In this document: in pieces, positions 42,845 to 55,291 of the stretch
Numbering within the stretch: the first letter of the stretch is position 1
Layout of the letters: each line of letters starts with the position of its first letter
Origin: Mucor racemosus
Taxonomy: Eukaryota; Mucoromycota; Mucoromycetes; Mucorales; Mucoraceae
Reading direction: 5' to 3'
Assembly: GCA_027405735.1 (NCBI GenBank)
Contig: JAPEHQ010000001.1
Span: 4,836,001 to 4,900,000, forward strand
Length of the DNA stretch: 64,000 nt
Translations under genes and position numbers: made by a program
The notes under the pieces: generated by a model
The model's input: the letters and a program-made list of their open reading frames with translations, nothing else
The model's database searches: none
What the model was told of the DNA's origin: nothing

Positions 42845-44254
42845 TTTGATAAACGTGTGATGGGCAATAGAGTAAGTAAATTAAAAATGTGGTTAAATGT
42901 TAACAGAGGTATTTATATGATTTTTTTTAAAGTAATATACGGATCCGTGTATATAAAATATATATAAAGCAAGATACAGATGTGATTGCTACTCTCATTC
43001 TCTCCTTTAGCAAATATGGCTCCCTCAACATATTTATGATTTGTGAGACATACCCAAAAAATTTATTAGCATGTCTGAATAAATAGCTCATCATACACGC
43101 ACATGAGTGATATATTGTCAGTGTACGTCAGGATTTGATTTATGTAAATCTCTCATAATACAAGCCATCTTTCCTGAAATAAGGTTTTTTGTTCTTGATT
43201 CTGTCGAATAGAATAAATACCTCCCCTTTAATTAGTGTAACGCCCCATAGTTTATCTTTTATTTTGTTTGATATCACACGCTGGAAAACATTACCATATT
43301 TACAATAACAAAAGGCTTTTGTATATATATATATTGTGATATTATATTTATTTATAAACATAATGATAACATCATTGTCATGTCGAGTAACCAATTAGTA
43401 GTATATCAGGTTTTACTGATGTATCACCTTGATTCCTGGATACCACCTGAGATTGTATATTGTATAAAAAAAAAAGGTGGCGGGTGAGCGAATTACGGCG
43501 ATTATCTAGAGATCAAAAAATTATTTTTATAGTAGGGCTTTAGGTTGTACCAATCCCTCGCCTCTTGCAACATCTATTTTGTCGATTCTTGGATTTAGCT
43601 CAATCTGAGGGGTTTCAGTGTTTTGGTTTGTGCTCTTCTTATTTGCTTATATCATGTATGAGACGTAAAAGTGCGCTTATAAAATTGTTTATATTGTAAA
43701 CTAACTCCAATGTTCAGCACAAGTTTTCACTAAAATGTATTCAACAACTTTTATACAAATCGCAAATTATGCTATTTGGAGATAATAATATCTTATATGT
43801 CCCAATCTGTGCTACATGTCCTTTTTTATAGATCATAGGTTAATCGCTTTTTTTTTTTGCAAAATATCGAAAGCATTTTACTGGCGCTTATTAATAGTGT
43901 CGTAAGCTTTTATATGCTTACTATTTATCGTGAGATATTCAATTTTTTTATTTTTCAAATGTATATTGGATAACAGTTGTAAATACAGTAAATCGAGTTA
44001 TTATTTTACTATTCACTACATTTATGAATGTGCTATCCTTTTCCCAGGACACAAAATTGATTCGATTTGATTCTGAAACTAGAATAAGCTATTTTTAACG
44101 GCCAAAATTTACTACTTTTTTTCAATACAAACATCCTCCATCTCTTTAAAAATATACACAGCGAATATTATTGAAGCATAAAAAATAAACGGTTTTTATT
44201 AAACTTTTATTTTGGACTATTATAAATCTTTTAAACATGTCGGGTTAATTTTTT
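42845..44254. other. Intergenic region upstream of the ATPase
   Basis: ATPase promoter side, then AT-rich DNA up to repeat E. It holds a TA-rich stretch near 43321-43334 and an A tract at 43468-43477. No gene seen. Confidence 0.5.
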
Positions 44255-44936
44255 ATACTGTAAAAATCGACACTTTGGAGGGCTGTATCTCAACGAAAAA
44301 TTAAGCTACAACTTTTTGATAATAATGAAAATTGTTTATTTTTTAATGCTTTATAACATATTTGAGTATCACAACTTTTATTTTTTACGCGTCTTCACTA
44401 TGTTTTTGGTGTTTTTCAGCATTTTAAATTCACAGAAATGCATTAAATGTGCATACACATGCTCATATTATAGTCCTCAATGAGGCCTATCTGTTCCATT
44501 TTTTTATTTGGAAAAATATTGATTTTTGGTGGAGAAAACTGCGATTAAGCAAATCATTGATTTCATCGACATTTTTTCCTTGTACTTGGTCGACCTGGAT
44601 TTTAAAAAAACTCAAAAATTGGTCTAAAAATTTGATTTTCTCCACGAAAAATGTAGCTACAGCTGCATATAATAGCTTGATTGATAGATGAAATTGTCTT
44701 CTATTTGATGAAAAAGTTGTTTTGATTATGGGTTATAAAAATTGGACACTTTGGGTTCAAAAACCTCTATTTCACATTATTGAGATATGAGAAAAATAAT
44801 CAGAGAAAACTTTCTTCAAAAAGTATATGGATGAATAGAGAATTCAAAACTCTACCAAAAACTCTTAATATACTAATCCAACTTTCTATGCGATTTGTTG
44901 CGCAATTTAGAAAACAAAATTTTGTAAATTTTTTTA
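44255..44936 (+). repeat. Dispersed repeat E, left copy (inverted pair, ~10 kb apart)
   Basis: About 680 bp with very high identity (about 95 percent by eye) to the reverse complement of 54205-54897. Landmarks include ACTGTAAAAATCGACACTTT, ACGCGTCTTCACTATG, TTGTACTTGGTCGACCTGGA and ATGGATGAATAGAGAATT. It carries three signature modules of the TATCTC/CGAAAAAT family. Small open frames in it are shared by both copies but have no recognisable domain. Confidence 0.9.
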
Positions 44937-45558
44937 GACGAAAAATCACGTTTCGTATTTCAACCCCCGAATGTTTCTTTGACGAACATCATCATTTTCA
45001 CTGCAATCAAATTTGCACAACAATCCATATGCCTCCCGTAAAAGAAAAAATATGAGCATGCTTCAGACGAGATAATAAACTTGTATATTGCTTCAGATTT
45101 GTTTGGTCTTGCGATTGAAATGACAAAAAAATCTTTTAAAGACCGGGCAATTAAATTTCATCGCCTGAGAAACTTTTGTAATCATGAATCAAACTGCCAC
45201 AGGATTGTTTTTTACTGTGATTAATGATCATATTGACACAGATTTTATGATACCAATCACGGAAAAAAGTAGCATCCCTTTTAAAAAAAAGTATAGCAGA
45301 TTTAAATACTCTTAATATGGCTTGATGAGCTTCCTATTATCACATTTAAATTTGGTTTGTGGATATCAAACGTGCTTGGTAAAAGCAACTTTAAAGGCTC
45401 TACAAGGAGGAAGTGGCTTATGGAAAGCAGTGTTGAGTTGATCTAGCTGTGACAGAAAAGTTTTTTTTTTTATGAATTTTTTTTTCTTACACAAAACGGA
45501 TAGTATAGCAATTAGAGGTTTTTTTTTTTCTCTCCTTCTCATTAAATTTTGATACAAC
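44937..45558. other. Intergenic region upstream of eEF1B-beta
   Basis: Promoter side of the eEF1B-beta gene. Contains A/T tracts at 45461-45483 and the CT-rich initiator-like tract listed next. No gene seen. Confidence 0.5.
45519..45540 (+). promoter_or_regulatory. T/CT-rich tract before the eEF1B start
   Basis: A T run followed by CTCTCCTTCTC ends 19 bp before the start codon of the eEF1B-beta gene. Pyrimidine tracts before the start are typical of highly expressed translation genes in fungi; the role here is inferred. Confidence 0.45.
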
Positions 45559-46331
45559 ATGTCTTTCACTCTTGAAGCTCCTTTGGCCTATAAGATCCTC
45601 GATAACTACTTCGAGAACGTTTCCTACGTTAAGGGGTAAATGTCTAAATTTTTGTGTGTTTTTTTTTGTAGTAATTGAAAAAATTAATCATTTCTTGTTT
45701 CATAGTGTCGAAGCCTCCGAAGCTGATAAATCTGTCTTTGCTGCTTTGACCGAAGGTCCCTCTGCTGAGGCCTACCCTCACTTGGCTAGATGGTACGCTC
45801 ACATTGCTGCCGTCCAAGGTTTGATCACCAAGTAAGTTACACATAAAAAAAAACGCGTTTAAATGCTCAGGGCGAATTGTTAATGTATTTCTTTATAGGG
45901 AAGCCGCTGCTGCCCCCGCTGCTGCTGCCGCCGAGGAAGATGATGAAGATATTGATCTCTTTGGTTCTGATGATGAGGAAGTTGATGAGGAAGCCGAGAA
46001 GATCAAGGCTCAACGTATTGCTGAATATAACGCCAAGAAGGCTGGTAAGCCCAAGACTATTGCTAAGACTAACGTCACTCTTGATGTTAAGCCTTGGGAT
46101 GATGAGACCGATATGGAAGCTTTGACCGCTGCTGTCAAGGGTATCCAAATGGATGGTCTTATCTGGGGTGGTTCTCAACTCGTTGCCATCGGTTATGGTA
46201 TCAAGAAGCTCCAAATTAACTGTGTCGTTGAAGATGATAAGGTCTCTTTGGATGATGATTTGTGTGCTGCTATTGCTGATTTCGAAGACTATGTTCAATC
46301 CGTTGATGTTGCTGCTATGCAAAAGGTCTAA
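45559..46331 (+). CDS. EFB1: Translation elongation factor 1-beta (eEF1B-alpha/EF-1beta)
   Basis: Three exons: 45559-45635, 45706-45831, 45899-46331, giving 211 residues. The protein is the nucleotide exchange factor for eEF1A. Evidence: a short N-terminal GST-C-like helix domain (residues 1-70), an Ala-rich linker and the acidic hallmark [16 protein letters not shown], then the C-terminal exchange domain ([66 protein letters not shown]). The last residues fit the family end. Codon use is more biased towards C-ending codons (AAG, GCC, GTC) than its neighbours, as expected for a highly expressed gene. AATAAA is at 46364-46369. Confidence 0.97.
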
Positions 46332-46363
46332 GTTTCTTAATTGTAATTCTGTTTACAAGAGAA

Positions 46364-46369
46364 AATAAA
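46364..46369 (+). terminator. AATAAA polyadenylation signal of EFB1
   Basis: AATAAA 33 bp after the stop codon in the short, AT-rich 3' region before the J-domain gene. Confidence 0.6.
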
Positions 46370-46610
46370 TTTATATTATCATATTAAAAAAAAATTGGGT
46401 CATTTTCTGATGAGGATTTTTCAGCATGACAATAAACAAACCCTATAAATTTTCACATGTTAAAAGAAATAAGCCTTACCACTGCTTGTATATAGATATC
46501 AAAATAACAGGCTTTTTTTTAATGATTGACCCCTTCTCCCTTTCTCCTTTCTCTCTCTTTTTTTCTTATATCCTTTTTCCCCCCTCAGAGAATTCATTGT
46601 TTTTCAGGAA

Positions 46611-47741
46611 ATGCCATTTATTAATACAAATCAACAACCACAAAAAGAGGAAAAATATAGACTTGTAGACGAAATTTTATCTGCGCCTGATTATTATCGT
46701 GTGCTTGGAATCAAAAAAGATGCACCAGCCGAAGAAATTAGAAGAGCATATATCAAAGTATATAGAACTATACTTTATTAAATTCGATTCTATATTTACT
46801 TTTTTAGTAGAGAAGTAGAGTTTGCCATCCAGATAAGTTTGTACCATCTTATCCACGAGCAACAGAAAGTTTTCAGAGTAAATTGTATAGATTATTCGGA
46901 AAGAAAAAAAAAAATTAAAAAAAAAACTATACTAGTTCTTTCTATAGCTTATGAAACTCTTAGTAACCCATCATCCAAATTATTGTATGATGTATCAAAA
47001 CACAAAGGAACATCAAGCACATCTTCATCATTTGTTTCTTCAGATGACGATAACCCAAATGAAACATTGCAAAGAGTACTACACCAGGTAGAAATTATGA
47101 TTTTTAGATCTGATAATTTGTATAATTTATCATTATATAGCTTTTTAATGAAATGCTGGATGGAGAGTTTCAAACCATGAGAGCATTCATACGTAAATAT
47201 ATCTATGGAACAAAAAAAAAAAAAAAAAGAATCATCTGACAATTGTACAACAATTCCAATAGATGCTTTAAATGAAACAAATCCTGGTATGCATATCACA
47301 GAAGATGCTATTCTTCAGATTGAATTAGGTTTTCGAAAAATGCGTGAATTATTTCAATGTAAAAAAAAAAAACAAGAGTATTTATTTGTTTATTTGATAT
47401 GTTATTTACAAGGTTTTTACATAGCTACACATCAATATTATAAAGTTGTTCAATTCGAACTCATGAAATTATATGAACTACAGCATGAATTAAGAACACT
47501 ATCCTATTTTAGTTTATGGAGAAGAATGCAATTATCAATTACTATATGCAAAGTGTTATTACAGCTACCTATTATTATAAATGCTGAATCAAAACAAAGA
47601 CAATTACTAGAAGATACTGATAACAGCAGTAAAAAGAAACAAGATCAACACGGTGGTATTTTAAATCAAAAGATTGAAAACGCATTACAAATGGCTGTTG
47701 GATTATTAGAAACAGGTGAAAAGTATACCAAAGCCTGGTAA
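46611..47741 (+). CDS. J-domain (DnaJ/Hsp40) co-chaperone
   Basis: Six exons: 46611-46757, 46811-46877, 46936-47087, 47141-47192, 47230-47358, 47413-47741; 291 residues. The J domain covers about residues 26-90: DYYRVLGIKKDAPAEEIRRAY, then the invariant HPD in SRVCHPDKFVPSYP, and a final LSIAYETLSNPSSKLLYD. The rest (about residues 100-291) is alpha-helical with no motif I recognise; it has LFNEMLDGEFQTMRAFI, FYIATHQYYKVVQFELMKLY and a conserved-looking end. J proteins stimulate Hsp70 ATPase; the client is unknown. Exon 4-5 is joined by an intron of only 37 nt ending in an A tract, the weakest junction in the model. The gene starts about 280 bp after EFB1 on the same strand. Confidence 0.75.
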
Positions 47742-49831
47742 TCATATTCATATAAATAGAAAGTAATAAAAAAAAACCCTCCCCTTCCTTTTAATATATA
47801 CTCTATTCCATGTGAAAATTCACTTTTTTGTTATTCTCTTCATGTAATTAAATGCTTTATGTACAGGCAATAATCTAACATTTTTACCCGTTTTGTGATG
47901 CTCAACTCCGAATAACAAAAATGCTCATAGAACAACATATCCGCGCTTTCATATAAATGATGAAAAAAGGAATATTCAAGCTAAAAAGGAACTTGTCATC
48001 AAATAGTTTAGAATCGAATTTATATTTACATAAATACACACTTGCATATCTCTGATCTACAATAAAATGGCAATGCTTTTTAAATCATCAAAAAATTCAA
48101 AAAAAAGATGCACAGACTCATTACGAATTGCTAAAGAACCGAGCATTTCTAATCAAGAATATAGTGCTTAATTCCCTCAATTTGATACTGCCCGTCTGAT
48201 ACTGAGTATTTTCTCATTTTAGGCGTTCCGAAAAAAAAAACTAATAGAAATTTCTCTAGTAACACAACATAAAAAAATTAATGAATATATACGCCTAACC
48301 GGGATCTTTTTTACATGATTATAAGCAAGATCAAAGCTATATAGCTTTTTCCATTGGTTTTGAATATGTATAATGTTTATTATTTATTGTAATAAACAAT
48401 AAAGTAAACCATAAAAGAGATCCCCTCCGTTAGTAATGTTAGGATTGCAAGTGCACGTCATTTTTGTATGCTCAAGTGTAATGTTACACTCACAAATACT
48501 CATCTTGAAAGAAGAAAAAATAGGAATAATAGAGAAAAATGCTTCAAACTTATAGAAAAAGGGACAGCTGTAGCATTTTTTTTATATTTGGAAAGACGAA
48601 AAAAGGGGGTGAAGCACCTAGTGATTTTATAAAAAATGTATAGTTTTGAAGGGTAAACCTTGAAGAGTACACAACATGAATATTGAACTTTGATACTTAA
48701 CTCTAAAATCAGCAATGTTATACTGAGCAGTAAGGTATCAATCCATATAACGATCAAGGTCATATGATTCGAAACAATTTTTTTTTTTTTTTTTTTTAAT
48801 ATAAAAAAAAGCTTAAAATGTTACAACAGCAATAAAAAACAAGGAAAGACTACAATTATAGTAACAACATCTAACATGATTACGATAAATATGTTTAGCC
48901 AAGTTAGCAAGTTTATTTTAGAGTAGAGTAATAAGGTTTGCTGTTGTATTATAAAGTTACTGTTCAACAGGTTGTCGTACGTTTTTAACTGCAAACAATT
49001 TTAAAGCCAAATAGAATAATTTTCAAGAGAGATAGATCAAAATCTGTGTTATTTAGGTTATACAAAAAAAAAATGAGGTTACCTTTGGAGATTATTTACA
49101 AGAAACGGCATATACAATTCAAGAAAAAAAAAAGATTGCACGTATTTTTTATAGAATATGGTGTCAATCTAATGTTTTCATGAACAAACTACTGGTTAAT
49201 GCTGGTTAATAAAAATTAAAATCAAATAGCGGCAAAATGTACATTATCAGTTAGTTCATATAGATAAACGCAAATCAATCCAACGTGGATAACCAAGCAA
49301 ATGATTGTATAATATAAAAGATTGGGACTCTAATTGCGGTATCTCAACTACGGTCCATTGCTACACAATATAATAAAGATTGAAACCTTCATCATATCAC
49401 GGAAGGTGGGATAAAAAAAAAAGGGAAGAGGAAAGGGGGATCTTGGTGTGGGAATATAAGATGATTATGTCAATCTTCTCTATTCTTTTTATCTCATGTA
49501 GAAATTCGGTCAATTGTGCCTGATTCTTTTATGCTACAAAAGTTCAGATTTCAAGGTGTAAATGATAATGATCAAAGCAATTACGTTCATTTTATCTATA
49601 AAATGGAATTGATTCCGGTCGGATATTGTTGTGAAATCCAATTCAAACTCCCAAAGGAGGTCAAAGAAAGAGATCCCCTCCTCGTACAAAGCAATTCAAG
49701 ATAGTAGGACAATCCATTATCGGTGCATGAGAAAAAAAAATTAACACAGTGCCTCAGTATCCATTGGTTCAGGTTAGTTTATAGATCATATTTGACGCGA
49801 AGCAACTAAAATGTGTATTAGTAGTAGTAGC

Positions 49832-49864
<33 letters not shown>

Positions 49865-50077
49865 GAAACTAATCTCACCTTCAACCTTAACATTTAAAAA
49901 GGAGGATGGATAGATTACATGTTGTGTTTTCTTCTCTCTTCTTTTCTATTTTATTCCTATTATTTAAACAAGCAAATCTATTTCAAGTAGTAATACTTAT
50001 TTTTATATTTTACCCCCATTCACATTCACTTTATTACCCCCCTTACCAATCCTTTATAAATCCTTTCTTTTAAAACA
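47742..50077. other. Large AT-rich gap upstream of the bHLH gene
   Basis: 2.3 kb with no recognisable gene. It includes T runs at about 48777-48797 and 49834-49863 (30 T), an A-rich and G-rich stretch near 49410-49440, and CT-rich DNA at about 49927-50075, just before the bHLH start. A 62-residue open frame at 49516-49704 has no domain. This is probably the promoter and 5' UTR of the bHLH gene plus unknown DNA. Confidence 0.5.
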
Positions 50078-51232
50078 ATGAACAAGCTCCACTGGTCTTC
50101 CGAATATCTTCATGAGTGTCCCGTATCTCATCAACAACAATACATGTCTAAAGTAGAGCTTGAGCAACAAGCCAATTTAATGTATCCTGGTAAATTATAT
50201 ATACAATATCCATAAACTACATGAATGCTAACATGTAATAGTATCACCATTTTATGCTACATCTCCTTCTGCTTCACCTAGTAGTAGCGTCATGTACGGT
50301 AATGAACCTTTCATCACCAGCCCATCTTACATGGCACAACATGGTCCCGGAAGCCCAGATTCTTTAATGTCTGGATTTTCTGTAACCCAACCTGTTTACC
50401 AACATCCTCAAGTACCACCTCAACTAGTACAATCTTCTTCTAGTTCAACTATTCATTCCACAAATAGTGCCAGTTCCGCTGCCGCTACAGCTTACTTGAA
50501 TGAAACAATTGCAAAGGCTTCAGCATTGCCCGAATCTTTTTATCCTGAATTTCTTCAATATTCCAAGGAATCATTTGAACAATCTGCTTCTAATAATAAT
50601 ACCAAGAAACGCAGTAGATCAGATGAAGAAAAAGGTCAACAACAACAGCAATTCTCTTCTGCTTCTTCCTCTTCCTCTTCTTCAGAGGAAGACGATGATG
50701 AAGAAAGACGTCCTGCCCGTAAGCAAAAAGTTGAGTAAGTGTTTTTCCTATAAAAATCAAATTTGCATACATGTTTATTTATTAAATATCCTTCTAGACA
50801 ACAAGATTCAACATCTACCGTTACTGAATTGAGACGCCAAATTCATATTCAATCTGAGCAAAAGCGTAGAGCTCAGATTAAAGATGGCTTTGAGGATTTG
50901 CGTACAGAGTTACCTGCCTGTTTGAACAAGAAGATGAGCAAAGTAACATTATTGCATAGAAGTAAGTTTTACTTTGTAGTTTATTTTTGATTTTGTTACT
51001 TATTTCACATTTTCAATAGCTGTACAACACATTCAACACTTGAAGTCTACTCAAATGACTATATTGGCTGAGCTTGAACGTCTTGTTCAAGAGAATGAGC
51101 AACTCAGAAGGTAAGCAAATGACATGCATATTCATAATATCAATCCAACTAATTTCTTATGTTTATAGCTTCCAACAAGGTGTATTACAAAAGCAAGCAC
51201 TTGAAAACATGTATTCTATTGGAAACATGTAA
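50078..51232 (+). CDS. bHLH-leucine zipper transcription factor (MLX/Ino4-like)
   Basis: Five exons: 50078-50189, 50242-50734, 50798-50961, 51020-51110, 51169-51232; 307 residues, all GT-AG. Residues 1-200 are Ser/Pro/Gln-rich, with an acidic Ser run (SSSSSSSSEEDDDEE) and a basic RPARKQKVE. The bHLH covers about residues 211-266. Its basic part HIQSEQKRRAQIKDGFEDLR has the His-Glu-Arg pattern that contacts CANNTG E-boxes (CACGTG type) and most resembles the MLX/Mondo group. Helix 2 (KVTLLHRTVQHIQHLKS) runs into a leucine zipper (ILAELERLVQENEQLRR). It probably dimerises and controls lipid or carbon metabolism genes as in relatives; that is inference. Confidence 0.88.
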
Positions 51233-52033
51233 ATTAAGAGTCAAATTTCTTCTCTATATCTCTCTCTATCTCCCTCGCATTTATATATATTATATATAAT
51301 ATACAATTTACCATCACATAATACCCTGTTATTCTCTCTCGCACACACACACAATCTATAGAAGTCATTTCACCCTTTTTGGCATTTTTTTCTTATTAAT
51401 ATTCTACTCGTTTCACTTGTATACCCACCTCTTTTTTTAATACACCTTTTTTAAATCTATACAAAAAAAAACACAAAAAAAAAACACAGAAGACCTTTCA
51501 AACCAACATTTAGACAATTTTTTCATTCGAAAAAATCCCCTCCTCTTCTTCCCCCTTATTATGTAATAGTGTTCTAATTTTCTTTTTCAAGAAAAACATG
51601 GAAAAAACTATGTGTCATTTTAATTTTCTCTTTATGATAAGTTTTATCGCCCTTTATTTATGCTTTCTTCCCCCCACTTTTTCAATTTTAAATCAACAAT
51701 AAAGTTTTCTTTGGAAAAAAAAAAAAAAAAAAAAAAAAAAGTTTTTCTGTATGAATGTGCGGATATACGGACAGAGTATGACAACTAAGCCTTAAATTTG
51801 TTATATTAGATGTATGTCTAATGTGCACAAGATGTAATTAAGGAGCATTTTGCTTATAACAATGTTTTTCATTTCATTATATATTTATGAGAGACAGAGT
51901 TTGGTTTATTATAGATGTTGAGAGAGATTGAGAGATACTACAAAGGTATAAATAAAATATGAAAAAAAGGACATTACATTGACAAAACGGACGAAAGGAT
52001 AGAAAGGTTACAATAATGATTATAGGGCTATTT
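51233..52033. other. Convergent intergenic region
   Basis: Between the convergent bHLH and syntaxin genes. Holds the bHLH 3' UTR with CT-rich tracts, the AATAAA and A tract, and the syntaxin 3' flank. No gene seen. Confidence 0.55.
51698..51740 (+). terminator. AATAAA signal and genomic A tract after the bHLH gene
   Basis: AATAAA at 51698-51703 followed 11 bp later by 26 consecutive A (51715-51740). It lies about 465 bp after the bHLH stop codon. The gene has introns, so the A tract is not evidence of retroposition. Confidence 0.5.
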
Positions 52034-52975
52034 TTAGGAAGAGTTTTTAGGAGCAAGAGTAACACCCAAAACAATGGCAATGATAATAAGAATGACCATG
52101 AAAATACCAAAGCAAATCCACTTCTTTCTACGAGTAGCCTTTGCAGATGTCTTTGCTTTTTCAACATATTGAACACCTGCTTCCAAATTACCAGTAGTTT
52201 CATATGCACTTTGTTCAATTGTATCTAAAACCTTGGATTGAGCTTCCAACATTTGCTGCATCTCTTCAAAAAGAACAGATAATTCTTGAACGCTTTTAGC
52301 TAAACGTTTAATATCTTCATGACGTTCTTGTACAGCATCTAAAGTGTTTTGAGCACCTTGACGTCTATATTCACCACCAACAGATTGAAGTAGTTGTTGA
52401 GCAAATACAGCTCCTCCACCTTGTTCTGCACTGGCAATAGCTTGTTGAATCTCTTGAGGTGTAGCATTAGGGTTGGCAATTTTAATTTGTCTTTCCATTT
52501 GCTGTCCTTCTTCCTTTTGAAACTCCAATGCTACTCTACGATGTTTCTCAATAGCATCCATAAAAGATCTTGTTACAGAACTGAAAGCGTTTTTTCTCAT
52601 GGCTAAATCAGTGTGTCGAGAAGTAGGTTCGATTTCCTTTAGCTTTTGTTTCACGTGTGTCATAATATTTTGAGTTTCGCTAGTAAGATTATCGACTGTT
52701 TCTCGGTTTCTTGAAAGTTCTCCAGCATCAGCAGTTTGAAGCATACTCGATTGGTAAGATCGAATCGTATTGACATTGTAATTGATTTGAGAAATACTTT
52801 CCTTTACATGAGAAACTTCATCAAGGAATCCTTGGACAGAGGTGATATCACCTTTAGTAGATAAAAGTGGGTGCATCTCATATCCACCACCTGGATTACC
52901 AGGATTTTGACCAGGATTACCGTTATTGTTATTACGGGGATCTTTATGGAGATCAGCAAGTCTATTAACGCTCAT
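52034..52975 (-). CDS. Plasma-membrane syntaxin, t-SNARE (Sso1-type)
   Basis: Single exon, 313 residues, starting MSVNRLADLHKDPRNNNNGN. A Gly/Pro/Asn-rich N-terminus is followed by the three-helix Habc region (about 42-180), including FLDEVSHVKESISQINYNV and RKNAFSSVTRSFMDAIEKH. The Qa-SNARE motif covers about 220-282 (VQERHEDIKRLAKSVQELSV through MLEAQSKVLDTIEQSAYET, with the central Gln). A C-terminal membrane anchor (WICFGIFMVILIIIAIVLGV) and a short lumenal tail complete it. It mediates fusion of secretory vesicles with the plasma membrane. Just upstream is a GA-rich (CT on the coding strand) tract at 52990-53040, a probable 5' UTR. Confidence 0.93.
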   Translation of the reverse strand: MSVNRLADLHKDPRNNNNGNPGQNPGNPGGGYEMHPLLSTKGDITSVQGFLDEVSHVKESISQINYNVNTIRSYQSSMLQTADAGELSRNRETVDNLTSETQNIMTHVKQKLKEIEPTSRHTDLAMRKNAFSSVTRSFMDAIEKHRRVALEFQKEEGQQMERQIKIANPNATPQEIQQAIASAEQGGGAVFAQQLLQSVGGEYRRQGAQNTLDAVQERHEDIKRLAKSVQELSVLFEEMQQMLEAQSKVLDTIEQSAYETTGNLEAGVQYVEKAKTSAKATRRKKWICFGIFMVILIIIAIVLGVTLAPKNSS

Positions 52976-54204
52976 TTAATGGGGGAAAATGTGGGAGAAA
53001 GAGAGAAAGAAAGAAAGAAAAAGAGAAAGAAGTGAGAGAAAAATAAGCCTAATAGATAATAAACAAGGTCGGGGTTGCTGGGAAGAAGATGATCTATATT
53101 TATATTCATAAATATAAATTAAACGAGTATACCTCTAAAAGGTAACAAGGCAAAACAGGGGCTCAGCTAAAAGAGTCAAGGTATTCTTATTTGAGTTTAA
53201 ATGGCTAATGAGTGTTTTGATATCCAATAACATCTATCAAGCCTCATTGAGGAATTTGGTATTATATAAAAAGCCAAGCATTTTGATTCATGCGCTACCT
53301 CTATTTTTTCTTTTTTTTTTCTTTTTTTTCTTTGAGAGAAATGGATTCAAACTATATCTGTTAAGTTTCTATACTGCCTACACAATGCATACTATCCTTG
53401 GCATAATATCATAATAGCTTGGTGACATATCCAAGATGGCATTGTAGTTTTTGTGTTCATTTATCATATGATAGCACAAAAAAGAAGGAGTCCACCAAGT
53501 TTAATGCAGTGGCGTATCTTCAAAGATGTTGTTAATTCTCGGCACTGATTGTATCACTCTCCATCTAATGATGTGTAAGGGAAAAAGTGTTCATTTTGCT
53601 TGAATTTCGTATATTATAAATAGGAATATATATCAATTTTTATGATTTATAAATGCTTATGATGCATATGTAATTTGAGGTTAAACATCTGTTTCAAATG
53701 TTGAAGTCTAATTTACCATAAGATTGTAAATATGAATCAGATATATCACATTTGGTTTCGAGGTGATGAGAATAATACAAAAATTTTGCTCGTTTAACAT
53801 TTACAATCGGTATTGATGACATGATCTACAAGTAAGCAAAAGGATAAGTTTTGTACAAACGTTCAAAAGTAGAGCTCAAATAAAGAATGCTTATTATACC
53901 AAGAGTTGGTGATTAGTAAAAGGCATCATATCATCAGGATAACTATTGTTCTTTCTAGCTATATCATTCGAAAAGCTTTTTACTCTTGATCAAATTAATC
54001 CTGAATTCTAATTTAATGTTACCAAGGCTGGTTTTCCACGAAAAAAAAATATCAGTGTATACTGTATGTACTCCAAACTCATTTTTCATTTAAAACGTTT
54101 CATTTCCAGTTGCCTATGACATGAAATAATCCTGTAAAGTATAACAAACTACCATCAGTAGGATCATATTTTGCAGCATACGGAGTTTGAATGTTTTTTT
54201 TTAT
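52976..54204. other. Syntaxin promoter side and AT-rich gap
   Basis: Begins with a GA-rich tract (52990-53040) in the syntaxin 5' region, then AT-rich DNA up to repeat E. No gene seen. Confidence 0.5.
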
Positions 54205-54897
54205 CAAAATGGAAGAAAAAAATTTACAAAATTTTGTTTTCGAAGTTGCACAACAAATCGCATAGAAAGTTGGATTAGTATATTAAGAGTTTTTAGTAGA
54301 GCTTTAAATTCTCTATTCATCCATATACTTTTTGAATAAAATTTTCTCTGATTATGTTTCTCACATCTCAATAATGTGAAAAAGAGGTTTTTGAACCCAA
54401 AGTGTCCAATCTTTATAATCAATAATTAAAAAAATGTTTGCATCAGGTAGAAGACAATTTTGTCTATCGATTAAGCTATTATATGCAGCGGTAGCTACAT
54501 TTTTCGTGGAGAAAATCAAATTTTTAGATCAATTTTTGAGTTTTTTTAAAATCCAGGTCGACCAAGTACAAGGAAAAAATGTTGATGAAATCAATGATTT
54601 GCTTAATCACAGTTTTCTTCACCAAAAATCAATATTTTTCCAAATAAAAAAATGGAATATATAGACCTCACTGAGGACTATAATATGAGCATGTCTATGC
54701 ACATTTAATGCATTTCTGTGAATTTAAAATGCTGAAAAACACCAAAAACATAGTGAAGACGCGTAAAAAATAAAAGTTGTGATACTCAAATATGTTATAA
54801 AGCATTAAAAAACAAACAATTTTTATTATTATCAAAAAGCTGTAGCATAATTTTTCGTTGAGATGCAGCCCTCCAAAGTGTCGATTTTTACAGTGCA
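54205..54897 (-). repeat. Dispersed repeat E, right copy (inverted)
   Basis: Reverse-complement counterpart of 44255-44936, with very few differences. The pair encloses EFB1, the J-domain gene, the bHLH gene and syntaxin, about 9.3 kb of unique DNA. Confidence 0.9.
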
Positions 54898-55106
54898 AAA
54901 AAAATATACCAACTTGTTCTTGTGTCTTTACTCAACCACTCAACTCACAATAGCTCATATGGAGACTAAAATCTTCTGGAAAGCTTTTATAAATATCAAT
55001 ATATAATTAACTATATTATGTGCAATTTGTGCTTTATACTCGGATCAGTATTTGTAGAGAGCGAGATGACGATGCTTTCTGGTTTCAGCAGACATAGCAT
55101 TATTAC

Positions 55107-55158
55107 TGTCGATCCAAATTTTGCCAGCCAAATTTACTAGTAGTAAAAGCTCGGCTCA
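55107..55158 (-). repeat. 52-nt hairpin element, copy 3, degenerate
   Basis: In the reverse orientation it starts TGAGCCGAGC and ends GGATCGACA, with the same core AAATTTGGCTGGCAAAA and the same 52-nt length as the other copies. The outer arms no longer pair perfectly. Confidence 0.6.
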
Positions 55159-55291
55159 AAAACATTCCTAAGCAAGCATAAGAAATAATAGGGTAACAGT
55201 TGGTTTTTGTAATTTCCACACGCTGGTAATTTGTGGGTATTTTGGTTCAATGAAGTTGAATTTTTCAAGCATTAATGCAGTTTAGGGTTGT

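Noticed and set aside
44449..45055. Short plus-strand frames in repeat E, also present in its inverted copy
   Set aside because: Shared because the DNA is duplicated; no domain, no start context, and the frames are not preserved beyond DNA identity.
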